Of a stretch of DNA of 64,000 nt, positions 1 to 11,511 are shown one piece after another. The stretch is from contig NZ_JAUETR010000001.1 of the NCBI RefSeq assembly GCF_032484785.1, positions 2,483,501 through 2,547,500 on the forward strand, in the 5' to 3' direction. Below the pieces are notes generated by a model that saw only the letters and a list, made by a program, of their open reading frames with translations, had not been told where the DNA came from and did no database searches. Positions within the stretch are counted from its first letter, which is position 1. Each line of letters starts with the position of its first letter. The stretch comes from Bradyrhizobium sp. SZCCHNS1050. GTDB lineage: Bacteria > Pseudomonadota > Alphaproteobacteria > Rhizobiales > Xanthobacteraceae. Both the position numbers and the translations under genes were made by a program.

Positions 1-2348
1 CACTGTTCCAGCGCGAGGCCAAGCCGGAGGAGATCGACTTCCTGCGCTCGCGTGGAAAGCTGTCGCTGGCAGCGACCCTGCGCGCCATGGTGCGCTCGGG
101 CGACGCCAAGCTGGCGCTGGTCGAGCTGAAGGCGGTCGACAACGCCTATCCGCTGCTCGGCAAGGCTGAGCTCCAGCCAGATCTGCCGATGGCCGACATC
201 CTGGCCGAGCGCGACGGCGTCTACGGAGCTGCGGCGGATCCGGCGCTGCTGGCTCGGCTCGATCTGAGGATCGGCGACACCGTCACCATCGACACGGTCC
301 GCTTCCAGATTCGCAGCGCGCTGCAGGCCGAGCCCGACAAATTGTCCGGCGGCATCGGCCTCGGGCCACGCTTCCTGATCAGCGAGGCGGGCCTGCGGGC
401 CACACCGCTGCTGCAGCCGGGCAGCCTGGTGCGCTGGACCTACCGGGTCCGGCTGCCCGACAATGCCAAGGACGACCACGCCGCGGCGTCCTTCATCGCC
501 GATACCCGCCTGACGCTGCCCTCGGCCGGATGGGAGATCCGCAGCCGCAGCAACGCCTCGCCGCAACTGGAGCGGACGATCGGCCGCTTCACCCAGTTCC
601 TCACCCTGGTCGGTCTCGCCGCCCTACTGGTCGGCGGCGTCGGCGTCGCCAATGCGGTCAAGAGCCATGTCGACCGCCGTACCGAGGTGATCGCGGCCTT
701 CAAGGCCCTCGGCGCCACCAGCCGCGACGTGTTCGGCATCTACCTCGTGCAGGTGATGGTGCTCGCCACGATCGGTTCGATCATCGGCCTCAGCGCCGGG
801 GCGGCCCTGCCGTTTGCCATCGTCGGGCTGTTCGGCAACATCCTGCCGCTGCCCGTGATCCCGGCCATTCATTCGGATGAGCTGGCGCTGTCCTTCGTCT
901 ATGGTCTGCTCACCGCACTGGCGTTCGGTCTGTGGCCGCTCGGGCGCGTACGCGACGTGCCGGTGGCGGCGTTGTTCCGCGAGGCGGTCATCGCCGAATG
1001 GCACCGTCCGCGCTGGAGCTATCTGGTGCTGATCGCGGGCACCGTCGCGTTGCTGATCGCGGTCGTGATCGGCCTGTCCTACGACAAGCGCATCGCAGCC
1101 GTGTTCGTCGTCGCCGCCGCGCTGGTGTTCGTGCTGTTGCGCGGCATTGCCGCCGCGGTGATGGCGATTGCGCGCGCCCTGCCGCGCAGCCGCTTCCCGA
1201 TGCTGCGGCTGGCGGTCAGCAATATCTATCGCCCGGGCGCGCTGACACCGTCCGTGGTGCTGTCGCTCGGGCTGGGACTCGCCGTGCTGGTCACGATTAC
1301 CCAGATCGACGGCAATCTGCGACGCCAGTTCCTGGCTCAACTGCCGGAACAGGCGCCGTCGTTTTTCTTCATCGACGTCCCCTCCGGCGAGGCCGACCGC
1401 TTCCGCGACTTCCTCAGGGACCTCGCCCCTCAATCCACTGTCGAAGACGTGCCGATGCTGCGCGGGCGCATCGTCTCCGCCCGCGGCGTGCGCGCCGAGG
1501 ACCTCAAGGCGACGACGGACACCGAATGGGTGCTGCAGAGCGACCGGGGCCTGACCTATACCGCCGAAGTTCCCAAAGGATCCAAGGTCGTCGAGGGCGA
1601 GTGGTGGGGCGAGACCTACAGCGGCCCGCCGCTGGTTTCGATCGAGAAGCGGATCGCCGACGGTCTCGGCCTCAAGCTCGGTGACGACATCGTTGTCAAC
1701 GTGCTCGGACGCGACATCACGGCGCGGATCGGCAACATGCGCACCATCGACTGGCAGGGGCTCGGCATCAATTTCGTGCTGGTGTTCTCCCCGAATGCCT
1801 TCAAGGGAGCGCCGCACACCCATGTCGCCACCCTCACCGAGGCGCGCTCCGATACCGCCGAGGATGCCCGTGTCATCCGCAAGGTGGCCGACGCCTTCCC
1901 GATGGTGACCAGCGTGCGGGTCCGCGAGGTGATGGAGACGGTGGGCTCGGTGGTCTCCAACCTCGCGCTCGCCATCCGCGGCGCCAGTGCGGTGACGCTG
2001 ATCTCGGCCATCCTGGTGCTGGGCGGCGCGCTGGCAGCCGGCCACCGCCACCGGGTCTACGATGCCGTCATCCTGAAGACCCTGGGCGCGACAAGGCTGC
2101 GGCTGCTCGGCGCCTACGCGCTGGAATATCTGATGATCGGGTTTGCCACCGCCGCGTTCGGCGTCATCGCCGGCTCGGTGTCCGCCTGGCTGATCGTGAC
2201 CCGGCTGATGACGTTGAGCTTCGCCTGGCAGGCCGGCAGCGCCGCGCTGGTGGTCGTGGCCGCACTGATCGTGACGGTCGGCCTCGGCCTGGCCGGCACG
2301 CTGCTGGCGCTCAACCAGAAGCCCGCGACGGTTCTTCGGAATCTGTAG
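1..2348 (+). CDS. FtsX/MacB-like ABC transporter permease, 5' partial
   Basis: The frame is open from the window edge (first full codon at base 3), so the true start lies upstream; about 780 residues are visible. The layout is the duplicated FtsX type: a soluble extracytoplasmic part, a membrane block near bases 590-1000 containing FKALGATSRDVF, more membrane segments to about 1310, a second soluble domain, and a C-terminal membrane block from about 1960 with the matching LKTLGATRLRLL. YbbP-like permeases of this kind work with a LolD-type ATPase and are often next to a TesA-like esterase; those would lie upstream and are not seen. The substrate cannot be deduced; a lipid or envelope role is inferred from the family. 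Confidence 0.88.
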   Translation, partial: LFQREAKPEEIDFLRSRGKLSLAATLRAMVRSGDAKLALVELKAVDNAYPLLGKAELQPDLPMADILAERDGVYGAAADPALLARLDLRIGDTVTIDTVRFQIRSALQAEPDKLSGGIGLGPRFLISEAGLRATPLLQPGSLVRWTYRVRLPDNAKDDHAAASFIADTRLTLPSAGWEIRSRSNASPQLERTIGRFTQFLTLVGLAALLVGGVGVANAVKSHVDRRTEVIAAFKALGATSRDVFGIYLVQVMVLATIGSIIGLSAGAALPFAIVGLFGNILPLPVIPAIHSDELALSFVYGLLTALAFGLWPLGRVRDVPVAALFREAVIAEWHRPRWSYLVLIAGTVALLIAVVIGLSYDKRIAAVFVVAAALVFVLLRGIAAAVMAIARALPRSRFPMLRLAVSNIYRPGALTPSVVLSLGLGLAVLVTITQIDGNLRRQFLAQLPEQAPSFFFIDVPSGEADRFRDFLRDLAPQSTVEDVPMLRGRIVSARGVRAEDLKATTDTEWVLQSDRGLTYTAEVPKGSKVVEGEWWGETYSGPPLVSIEKRIADGLGLKLGDDIVVNVLGRDITARIGNMRTIDWQGLGINFVLVFSPNAFKGAPHTHVATLTEARSDTAEDARVIRKVADAFPMVTSVRVREVMETVGSVVSNLALAIRGASAVTLISAILVLGGALAAGHRHRVYDAVILKTLGATRLRLLGAYALEYLMIGFATAAFGVIAGSVSAWLIVTRLMTLSFAWQAGSAALVVVAALIVTVGLGLAGTLLALNQKPATVLRNL

Positions 2349-2612
2349 CGGCTTGCGCGCTCATGCCGCACGGTTAACGCGATTTCTGCGGCTGGGACGC
2401 GCGCGGAGCGACATTCAGCCGCGCGTGGAAGCTTGCGGCAGATATGCTAGTTTCCCATCTAGGGAATGGGCTCAGAGACCTGCCAAAAGATGGCGAATTT
2501 GCCGATGACGCAAATTTAATATCTGCAGCAGTGGGTATGAGATAGGGTTTTTCGAGAACCGGCCAAAGGTCCTGTCAGGACCGGGCTGCCGGGCAACCAA
2601 CGGGAATCGACC
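2349..2612. other. Intergenic region with a small palindrome
   Basis: A 264-base spacer between two plus-strand genes. It holds an inverted repeat, AATTTGC at 2496-2502 and GCAAATT at 2510-2516 with a 7-base spacer, in an unusually AT-rich patch about 100 bases upstream of the next start. This could be an operator or part of a promoter. No convincing -35/-10 pair with normal spacing was found. Confidence 0.35.
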
Positions 2613-3404
2613 ATGTCGGACCTAGACCGCAACTATGCTTCACCCTTTGGCCGGGTGGCCGGGCGCGCCGATGCCGCGACCGTCGACGCCGGTCTGCGCG
2701 CCTACATGCTGCGCATCTACAATTACATGAGCATCGGCCTGGCCATCACCGGCCTTGCGGCACTGGGCGTCTACATGGCGTCGGTGACCGGCGATCCGGC
2801 GGCCGGCGTGTTCAAGTTCGGTAACGCCTATCTGACGCAGTTCGGCTACGCGATGTTCGTGAGCCCGCTGAAGTGGCTGTTCATCCTGGCCCCCCTGGTC
2901 ATGGTGTTCGCGATCTCGGCCGGCATCAACCGCTTGGCGCCGTCGACCGCACAGATCCTGTTCTGGGTGTTCTCGGCCTTGATGGGCATCTCGCTGTCGT
3001 CGATCTTCTTGGTGTACACCCACACCTCGATCGTGCGGGTGTTCTTCATCACCGCGGCGACGTTCGGCGCGCTGAGCCTCTACGGCTACACGACCAAGCG
3101 TGACATGACGGGCATGGGCTCGTTCCTGTTCATGGGCCTGATCGGCATCGTGCTGGCGAGCCTCGTGAACCTGTTCCTGGCGAGCTCGATGCTGCAGTTC
3201 ATCGTCTCGGTGATCGGCGTGTTCGTGTTCGCCGGCCTGACCGCCTGGGACACGCAGCGTCTGAAGAACGAGTACATCTACGGCTACGCTTCCGCGGGCG
3301 GCGACATCGCGGAGCGCGCGGCAATCACCGGCGCCCTGTCGCTGTACTTGAACTTCATCAACCTGTTCACGCTGCTGCTGCAGTTGCTCGGACAGCGCGA
3401 CTGA
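2613..3404 (+). CDS. Bax inhibitor-1/YccA family membrane protein
   Basis: A 263-residue integral membrane protein with about seven hydrophobic segments after a short polar N-terminus, the usual length and layout of bacterial BI-1/YccA (UPF0005, TMBIM-like) proteins. The C-terminal part carries the family-like segment GLTAWDTQRLKNEY followed by ALSLYLNFINLFTLLLQLLG. Family members sit in the inner membrane; roles in ion or calcium leak and in modulating FtsH proteolysis are known for relatives, but no specific function can be assigned here. The gene stands alone and is followed by a clear intrinsic terminator at 3435-3462. The start ATG is the first one in frame after the intergenic region. 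Confidence 0.93.
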   Translation: MSDLDRNYASPFGRVAGRADAATVDAGLRAYMLRIYNYMSIGLAITGLAALGVYMASVTGDPAAGVFKFGNAYLTQFGYAMFVSPLKWLFILAPLVMVFAISAGINRLAPSTAQILFWVFSALMGISLSSIFLVYTHTSIVRVFFITAATFGALSLYGYTTKRDMTGMGSFLFMGLIGIVLASLVNLFLASSMLQFIVSVIGVFVFAGLTAWDTQRLKNEYIYGYASAGGDIAERAAITGALSLYLNFINLFTLLLQLLGQRD

Positions 3405-3434
3405 TATCCAACCGCTCGAACGAGCGACCTTCGA

Positions 3435-3462
3435 AGCCCCGGCCTCACCGCCGGGGCTTTTC
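3435..3462 (+). terminator. Rho-independent terminator after the BI-1 gene
   Basis: Hairpin GCCCCGGC, loop ctcacc, GCCGGGGC, followed by TTTT, about 30 bases after the stop codon of the Bax-inhibitor-like gene. Confidence 0.85.
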
Positions 3463-3562
3463 GTTTGCACAAACCCCGATTGCGACCGGCGCAAAGCCGC
3501 AGCGGCAGCCATGCCGCGAGGCCGGATTGATCGCCGCGTCCGCCTGGGTATGCTTCCCCCCC

Positions 3563-4090
3563 ATGTCCGACATTGAAATCCGGCCCACCCAGGAGGCCGA
3601 CCTTCCCGCCATCACCGCCATCTACGGCCAAGCCGTCCGCGAGGGCACGGCCACCTTCGAGCTCGACCCTCCGGATCTGGCGGAGATGACGCGCCGCTTC
3701 CGGGCGCTCCGCGACGGCGGCTTCCCCTATTTCGCTGCCCTGCTGGACGGAGAGGTGGTGGGCTATGCCTATGCCGGGCCCTACCGGCCCCGCCCTGCCT
3801 ATCGCTTCACGGTGGAGAACTCGGTCTATCTCGCTCCGGCCAGCCAGCGTCGCGGCATCGGGATGCGCCTGATGCGGCGGCTGATCGACGCCTGTGAGGA
3901 GGGAGGCTTTCGCCAGATGATCGCCGTCATCGGCGACTCCGCCAATTCCGGCTCGGTCGGGCTGCATACCGCCTGCGGCTTCCAGATGATCGGCACCCAC
4001 CCGAGCGTCGGCCTGAAATTCGGCCGCTGGCTCGATACTGTGATGATGCAGCGCCCGCTCGGGGCCGGGAGCAGCGACGTCCCGGCGTAA
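3563..4090 (+). CDS. GNAT-family N-acetyltransferase (phosphinothricin acetyltransferase-like)
   Basis: A 175-residue cytoplasmic acetyltransferase. It starts MSDIEIRPTQEADLPAIT, the usual N-terminus of the PAT/Bar-like GNAT subgroup, and carries the acetyl-CoA pyrophosphate-binding motif QRRGIG (motif A) and the later segment GFQMIGTHPSVGLKFGRW. An upstream TTG in the same frame at 3527 would add 12 residues, but the ATG at 3563 gives the family-like N-terminus and is preferred. Such enzymes acetylate amino groups of small amino-acid-like molecules such as phosphinothricin or methionine derivatives. The true substrate is unknown. It converges with the minus-strand DUF2794 gene, with a 45-base gap. 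Confidence 0.88.
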   Translation: MSDIEIRPTQEADLPAITAIYGQAVREGTATFELDPPDLAEMTRRFRALRDGGFPYFAALLDGEVVGYAYAGPYRPRPAYRFTVENSVYLAPASQRRGIGMRLMRRLIDACEEGGFRQMIAVIGDSANSGSVGLHTACGFQMIGTHPSVGLKFGRWLDTVMMQRPLGAGSSDVPA

Positions 4091-4135
4091 GGCAGCGCCA
4101 GTCGGAAGGTCATGATCAACCCGGAGCGCGTGGGA

Positions 4136-4501
4136 TCAGACCAGGGCTGGTTTCGGCGCGATCACCAGCAGCACGCGCTCGAGCTCGTGGCCGCGGCGCA
4201 GGATCAGCCCGGTGGCCGAGATCACGCTGTACATGCCCTGCTTGCGTGCGAGACGCGGATCCTTCTCGATGCGGTAGATCGGCACCTCGGACGCCCGGCG
4301 AAACACGGAGAAGACGGCCCGGTCACGCAGGAAGTCGATTGAATAGTCGCGCCACTCACCGTCGGCGACCATGCGGCCGTAGAGGTTCAGGATGCGGTTC
4401 AGCTCCAGGCGGTCGAACGTCACCCGGCTCGGCGCTGCGGCCGCACTGCGCGCCGCCGCGCGGTTCTCGCTGGGGTCGGCGTCCTCCGGCGTGAGGTTCA
4501 T
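4136..4501 (-). CDS. DUF2794 domain protein
   Basis: A 121-residue protein starting MNLTPEDADPSENRAAARS. The frame stays open well upstream, but the ATG at 4501 is preceded by an excellent AGGAGG at 4507-4512, which fixes the start. After a disordered Ala-rich N-terminus of about 25 residues comes a compact conserved part (VTFDRLELNRILNLYGRMVA, then RDRAVFSVFRRASEVPIYRIEK) typical of DUF2794, found in alphaproteobacteria and of unknown function. The charged, compact core suggests a small cytoplasmic protein. No partner gene is evident: the upstream neighbour DUF1223 is 420 bases away on the same strand. Confidence 0.85.
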   Translation of the reverse strand: MNLTPEDADPSENRAAARSAAAAPSRVTFDRLELNRILNLYGRMVADGEWRDYSIDFLRDRAVFSVFRRASEVPIYRIEKDPRLARKQGMYSVISATGLILRRGHELERVLLVIAPKPALV

Positions 4502-4921
4502 TGGCGTCCTCCTGTCATCGGTGCGACATGATCGCGCCATCCGGCAGAAGCCGCAAGGGGCCGTTTTCGTTGTTGAAGTTCGACCGAGCCTGCGAGGCCG
4601 TCGGTTCCGCGAACACGCAAGCGTCACGGGATCGTTAGCAGAATCATAATCGCGCCGTCTTTCCGCCCACCGACCGCCCCCGACCTTCGGCATAAGATTC
4701 GTGTGCGTTGGCCCGGTCCTTTCGGTTCCGGATTCCTCAGCCCCCAGCCCCCCGGGGTCGTCAGGATCGGGTCTATTCACAAGTAAGGCAAAGGGCCAAC
4801 GCAAGTTGGTCCTTTTGCTTTTCTGGCGTGAGCTGCACGTAAGATTGTCGGGACGCGCCGTCGCACGGACGTGACGCGCCTAACGCACGTCAGCGAAAAC
4901 GAAGATCAGGACGACGGAAGA
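4502..4921. other. Gene-free 420 bases with a palindrome
   Basis: The spacer upstream of the DUF2794 gene and downstream of the DUF1223 gene. Apart from the ribosome binding site at 4507-4512 it has one clear structure: AAAGGGCCAAC at 4790-4800 and GTTGGTCCTTT at 4805-4815 (one G-T), followed on the plus strand by TGCTTTT. Read on the minus strand it could be a weak terminator for DUF1223, but its T-run is poor. Nothing else was recognised. Confidence 0.4.
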
Positions 4922-5722
4922 TCAGCGCTCGGGACCGCGCGCTGTTGCTGAAGCCCGTCCGCCCAACGGCAACTCGGAAAAGGCGGCCCCGAGCATCGGC
5001 CCAGGGCGGTCGCGACTGCCGTCCTGCACATAGACGACGGTGCCATCGACGCCCTCGCGGGCGATCTTCTCCAGCGGCACGCTCCATCTGACCGGCGACC
5101 CATTCCAGTCACCCAGCTTCTGAAGACCGCGAACGACGTTGTAATAGGTCAGATCACGGCCGCTGTTCTCGCCGCGGCCGACCGAGATCGGGACCACCCG
5201 CGAGATCGAGCAGACCCAGACCTCGCCGTGCTTGCGCGGCATCTGGTCGTTGGCCGCGGCCACGGAGACAGTAAGGTCCTGGCCGTCGACCGACAGCCTC
5301 ACCGGCACCGACATCACGCTGCCACCCTGGACGGTCTCCTCGATGGCGCCCTCGATCGCCTCGCGGTCGCTGCCGATCACATGCACGGAGCCGTTGACCA
5401 CCGCCTGCGGCGTATAGACCTCGCGGTCGCCGCGCGCACGAGAATAGGCCCGCTGCCGGGCCGTGAAGCGGGAGTCGGCCAGCGTGTCCTTCCAGCCGAG
5501 ATAGTCCCAGTAGTCTATCGGCAGGGACAGCGCGATCACCGAAGGATCTCTGGCGAGCTCGCCGAGGATCTTGTCAGCCGGCGGGCAGGACGAACAGCCT
5601 TGCGAGGTGAAGAGTTCGATCACCGCACGGGGATCGGACGCAGCGGGCCGGACGAAAGCGATGACCGCACAGACACTCAGCGCTGCGCGCGACCACCACG
5701 ACATCTGTCCACTCATCGCCAC
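4922..5722 (-). CDS. Exported DUF1223 protein with thioredoxin-like CxxC
   Basis: A 266-residue protein with an N-terminal signal sequence (hydrophobic stretch after MAMSGQMSWWSRAALS, cleaved perhaps after RPAASD). The mature start reads AVIELFTSQGCSSCPPADKI, the DUF1223 signature: a thioredoxin-fold segment with a CSSC pair. It continues with SLPIDYWDYLGWKDTLADS and YTPQAVVNG, also typical of the family. DUF1223 proteins are secreted and uncharacterised; the CxxC suggests a periplasmic thiol redox role, which is inference. Two Met codons (residues 1 and 3) are possible starts. Its neighbours, aconitase upstream and DUF2794 downstream, say nothing about its function. Confidence 0.87.
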   Translation of the reverse strand: MAMSGQMSWWSRAALSVCAVIAFVRPAASDPRAVIELFTSQGCSSCPPADKILGELARDPSVIALSLPIDYWDYLGWKDTLADSRFTARQRAYSRARGDREVYTPQAVVNGSVHVIGSDREAIEGAIEETVQGGSVMSVPVRLSVDGQDLTVSVAAANDQMPRKHGEVWVCSISRVVPISVGRGENSGRDLTYYNVVRGLQKLGDWNGSPVRWSVPLEKIAREGVDGTVVYVQDGSRDRPGPMLGAAFSELPLGGRASATARGPER

Positions 5723-5802
5723 TGTCCCGTCTGGACCACCGTCCGCTGCGCCCTGTGCATCACTGCATCCGCGATGCCGTCCTCGTAGTTAACAAACCGA
5801 AA

Positions 5803-5837
5803 ATGCAAAAGAGGCGGCCTTTGTCATAGGCCGCCTC
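5803..5837 (-). terminator. Rho-independent terminator after acnA
   Basis: A perfect 10-bp stem, GAGGCGGCCT at 5811-5820 and AGGCCGCCTC at 5828-5837, with a 7-base loop. On the minus strand it is followed by TTTTGCATTTT. It lies about 55 bases past the acnA stop codon. Confidence 0.85.
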
Positions 5838-5892
5838 CTTCATCACCCGCTACTCACTTCAGAGTGAGCCAAACTGTCGCATCGCGCGTTGG

Positions 5893-8613
<2,721 letters not shown>

Positions 8614-8836
8614 GCGTGGAAATCCCAATTGATCTGTATACCCGGAGGGGGTATTTAAGAACCGTCAGCGCGAGGCGCCGGATGGCTTGCAGCGGGCGAT
8701 TGTGTGCTGCATCAAGGTCGGGCTTATAGAAGCTTTCTAACTGCGCCGCCACAGAGACAAGCAAGTCCCGACGTGGCATCACCCACAAATTCTCACGCGC
8801 TAGCCATCAATTCCCTAGGGGCTGTCACGACGGGCC
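8614..8836. promoter_or_regulatory. Divergent promoter region acnA / ccmA
   Basis: The 223-base spacer between the divergently read acnA and ccmA must contain both promoters. A short symmetric element, TAGAA GCT TTCTA near 8727-8739, is the only clear symmetry. No specific regulator site was recognised, so the regulatory call rests on gene arrangement alone. Confidence 0.4.
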
Positions 8837-9466
8837 ATGCAGGCGACTTCAACACTGTCTCCGAAGCTGTTCGGCCGCGACGTCAGGTGCGTGCGCGGCG
8901 GCCGCGAGGTGTTCGCAGGACTAGCCTTCGAAGCGGTCGCGGGCGAGGCGCTGGCGGTGACCGGACACAATGGTGCGGGCAAGACATCACTGCTGCGGTT
9001 GATTGCCGGTCTGCTGCTGCCGGCGGGCGGCTCCATCGCGATCGAGGGCGGTGAGAGCGAGCTCACGGTGCCCGAGCAGGCGCATTATCTCGGCCACCGC
9101 GACGCGCTGAAGCCGGCGCTCAGCGTGCGCGAAAACCTGACCTTCTGGGCCGAATTCCTCGGCGGCGGCATCACGCGGCCGATCCCCGACTGCCTCGCGG
9201 CCGTCGGCATCGCCCACGCCATCGACCTGCCCGCCGCCTATCTGTCCGCCGGCCAGCGCCGCCGGCTGTCGCTGGCCCGCCTGCTCGCGGTGCCCCGCCT
9301 GCTCTGGCTGCTCGATGAACCGACCGCGGCGCTCGACGTCGCCGGGCAGGCGATGTTCGCGGGGCTGATGCGGGAGCATCTCGCCGGGGGTGGGCTGATT
9401 GTCGCGGCGACGCACGGCCCGCTCGGCATCGACACACGCGAGCTGCGGATCGGGGAGGCTCGATGA
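8837..9466 (+). CDS. ccmA: Heme exporter ATP-binding protein CcmA
   Basis: A 209-residue ABC ATPase of the cytochrome c maturation (System I) complex, working with CcmB, CcmC and CcmD to release holo-CcmE at the inner membrane. Walker [10 protein letters not shown], signature [12 protein letters not shown] and Walker B LLWLLDEP are all present, followed by the switch histidine in AATHGPLG. The compact length and the segment [19 protein letters not shown] are characteristic of CcmA rather than other ABC ATPases. It is the first gene of a ccmA-B-C-D-G set, but 325 bases of repeat DNA separate it from ccmB, which is unusual because these genes normally adjoin. Confidence 0.96.
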   Translation: MQATSTLSPKLFGRDVRCVRGGREVFAGLAFEAVAGEALAVTGHNGAGKTSLLRLIAGLLLPAGGSIAIEGGESELTVPEQAHYLGHRDALKPALSVRENLTFWAEFLGGGITRPIPDCLAAVGIAHAIDLPAAYLSAGQRRRLSLARLLAVPRLLWLLDEPTAALDVAGQAMFAGLMREHLAGGGLIVAATHGPLGIDTRELRIGEAR

Positions 9467-9791
9467 TTCCCTCTCGCCTCTTCGCAGTCCCACCCACCGC
9501 TCTCTCCGTTCCCGCCCCCCTTGTGGGGGAGGATCAGGGACGGGGGTGCCCCACGACGCGCTCTAACTTGTTTGACGAGATTCGGTTGCACCAACCAACG
9601 TCCCATCGGCGCGCCGACCCCTCCCCCCTGCGGGGAGGAGCCGGCGGTCCGCAACGGCAGCGTCACCTGGAGCCACCCCCCTCCCCAGCCCTCCCCCATC
9701 TCCCCCACAAGGGGGGACGGAGCGCAGTTTGCGGGTCGAGGGAGCGCGGCTCACCATCTGCCATCAAGCAATCAGCCGAGGCCCTATCCGC
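9467..9791. repeat. Class F G/C-tract repeats between ccmA and ccmB
   Basis: The 325-base gap between ccmA and ccmB is filled by diverged copies of the class F element also seen at 14592-14731 and 43283-43463. It has C-tract/G-tract arms such as CCCCTTGTGGGGGAGG near 9517, CCCCTCCCCCCTGCGGGGAGG near 9629, and the tail TGGAGCCACCCCCCTCCCC near 9668 that recurs, nearly identical, at about 14648. The final arm ends in CCCCCACAAGGGGG. No gene or clear promoter was seen in it. The insertion may weaken translational coupling of ccmA and ccmB, which is inference. Confidence 0.75.
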
Positions 9792-10460
9792 ATGACCGCC
9801 CTCGGTGCCCTCATCCGCCGCGACATCAAGATCGCGCTGCGTATCGGCGGCGGCGCGTTGATCGGCGTGCTGTTCTTTCTTACCGTCGTGGTGCTGATGC
9901 CATTCGCGGTCGGGCCGGATCTGGCGCTGCTGACCCGGCTCGGCCCCGCCATCCTCTGGCTCGGTGCCCTGCTCTCCAGCCTGCTCACCCTGGACCGGCT
10001 GTTCACCGCCGACCACGAGGACGGCTCGCTCGACCTGGTCGTGATGAGCCGGACACCGCTGGAGCTGGCCTGCGCCGCCAAGGCGCTGGCGCATTGGCTC
10101 GCCGCCGGCCTGCCGCTGGTGATCGCGACGCCCGTGCTCGGCCTGCTGCTCAACCTCGACGCCACAGCGACCGGCGCCGTCGCGCTGACGTTATTGGCGG
10201 GCACGCCTGCCCTGACCTTCATCGGCATGATCGGTGCAGCACTGGCTGTGACGATGCACCGCGGCGGGCTGCTGCTGGCGGTCTTGGTGCTGCCACTTTC
10301 GATCCCAGTGCTGATCTTCGGCGTCGCGGCGTCGCAGGCGGCCATCGTCGGCCCGCTGCCGTTCGGGGCGCCGTTCTCGATCCTGTGCGCATTGTCGCTG
10401 GTGAGTTTCGTGATCGGCCCGTTCGCCGCTGCGACAAGCTTGCGGAACGGGCTGGATTGA
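9792..10460 (+). CDS. ccmB: Heme exporter membrane protein CcmB
   Basis: A 222-residue protein with six hydrophobic segments, the normal size for CcmB. The start is ATG 9792 (MTALGALIRRDIKIALRIGG); the frame extends upstream into repeat DNA, but only this start gives the family N-terminus. The segment LDRLFTADHEDGSLDLVVMS is the CcmB signature. It forms the membrane partner of the CcmA ATPase in System I cytochrome c maturation. It is followed after 93 bases by ccmC. The gap before it is filled by palindromic repeats, so it may need its own transcription or rely on read-through from ccmA. Confidence 0.95.
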   Translation: MTALGALIRRDIKIALRIGGGALIGVLFFLTVVVLMPFAVGPDLALLTRLGPAILWLGALLSSLLTLDRLFTADHEDGSLDLVVMSRTPLELACAAKALAHWLAAGLPLVIATPVLGLLLNLDATATGAVALTLLAGTPALTFIGMIGAALAVTMHRGGLLLAVLVLPLSIPVLIFGVAASQAAIVGPLPFGAPFSILCALSLVSFVIGPFAAATSLRNGLD

Positions 10461-10553
10461 CCCGCCGCCCGCCGGGGTTTGACCATGATCAACTCTTATC
10501 TAGCGGCGCCGTGCTGATTGCCTGCAACCGCTTCCGCCTTTAACAAGGGTCTC

Positions 10554-11330
10554 ATGTCGCTGATCGACCTCGCCAATCCCACCCGGTTCCTTGCGCTGGC
10601 GGCGCGGCTGCTGCCGTGGCTGGCGCTGGTCACGGCCGCGCTGCTGGCTGCCGGCCTGTACCTCTCCGCGCTGGCGCCCGACGACTATCAGCAGGGCGCG
10701 ACCGTCAAGATCATGTTCATCCACGTGCCCAATGCCTGGCTGTCGATGTTCGTCTGGAGCATCATGAGCATCGCCTCGCTCGGCACCTTGGTGTGGCGGC
10801 ATCCGCTCGCCGACGTCGCTGCCAAGGCCGCCGCCCCGATCGGCGCCAGCTTCACGTTCCTCGCTCTCCTCACCGGCTCGCTGTGGGGCCGGCCGATGTG
10901 GGGCACCTATTGGGAGTGGGATGCGCGGCTGACCTCGGTGCTGATTCTGTTCCTGATGTATCTCGGCCTGATGGCGCTGTGGCGCGCGGTCGAGGATCCG
11001 ACCCGCGCCGCCCGTGCTGCCGCCGTGCTGACGCTGGTTGGCGCGATCAACCTGCCGATCATCAAGTTCTCCGTCGACTGGTGGAACACGCTGCATCAAC
11101 CGGCGTCGGTGATGCGGATGGGCGGTCCGGCGCTCGACAAATCATTCCTGATCCCGCTGCTGGTGATGGCCGTCGGGTTCTCGTTCCTGTTCATTACCCT
11201 GCATGTCGCGGCGATGCGCAACGAGATCCTGCGCCGGCGCGTCCGCAGCCTGCAGATGATGCAGGCCCGCGCCTACACCACGGCCGCACCAGCCGACGAT
11301 GCGGCAGGCCAGATCGCGGGAGCGGCTTGA
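10554..11330 (+). CDS. ccmC: Heme exporter protein CcmC
   Basis: A 258-residue, six-segment membrane protein that handles heme for transfer to CcmE in the periplasm. It carries the tryptophan-rich heme-handling (WWD) motif [13 protein letters not shown], preceded and followed by the conserved histidines of the family ([10 protein letters not shown] and [10 protein letters not shown]). ATG 10554 gives the family N-terminus [13 protein letters not shown]. The C-terminal tail past residue 230 is polar and Ala-rich, typical of rhizobial versions. It is one base from ccmD, so the two are clearly co-transcribed. Confidence 0.97.
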   Translation: MSLIDLANPTRFLALAARLLPWLALVTAALLAAGLYLSALAPDDYQQGATVKIMFIHVPNAWLSMFVWSIMSIASLGTLVWRHPLADVAAKAAAPIGASFTFLALLTGSLWGRPMWGTYWEWDARLTSVLILFLMYLGLMALWRAVEDPTRAARAAAVLTLVGAINLPIIKFSVDWWNTLHQPASVMRMGGPALDKSFLIPLLVMAVGFSFLFITLHVAAMRNEILRRRVRSLQMMQARAYTTAAPADDAAGQIAGAA

Positions 11331-11331
11331 C

Positions 11332-11511
11332 ATGGACCTCGGCCCCTATACCTCCTTCATCGCCACCTCCTATCTTGCGGCGGCGCTGGTCGTGATGCTG
11401 CTGATCGGCTGGATCGCCATCGACTACCGCACCCAGAAGGCGCGCTTGCGCGCGCTCGACGACAGCGGCATCAGCCGCCGTTCCGGCCGCGCCGCGACGG
11501 ATATCCAATGA
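11332..11511 (+). CDS. ccmD: Heme exporter protein CcmD
   Basis: A 59-residue protein with one transmembrane segment ([20 protein letters not shown]) followed by a basic cytoplasmic tail starting [12 protein letters not shown], the standard CcmD plan. CcmD helps release holo-CcmE from the CcmABC complex. It begins one base after the ccmC stop codon, and its own stop overlaps the ccmG start by four bases (ATGA), so translation of the three is coupled. The short length and position are more diagnostic than sequence identity, as CcmD proteins are weakly conserved. Confidence 0.92.
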   Translation: MDLGPYTSFIATSYLAAALVVMLLIGWIAIDYRTQKARLRALDDSGISRRSGRAATDIQ

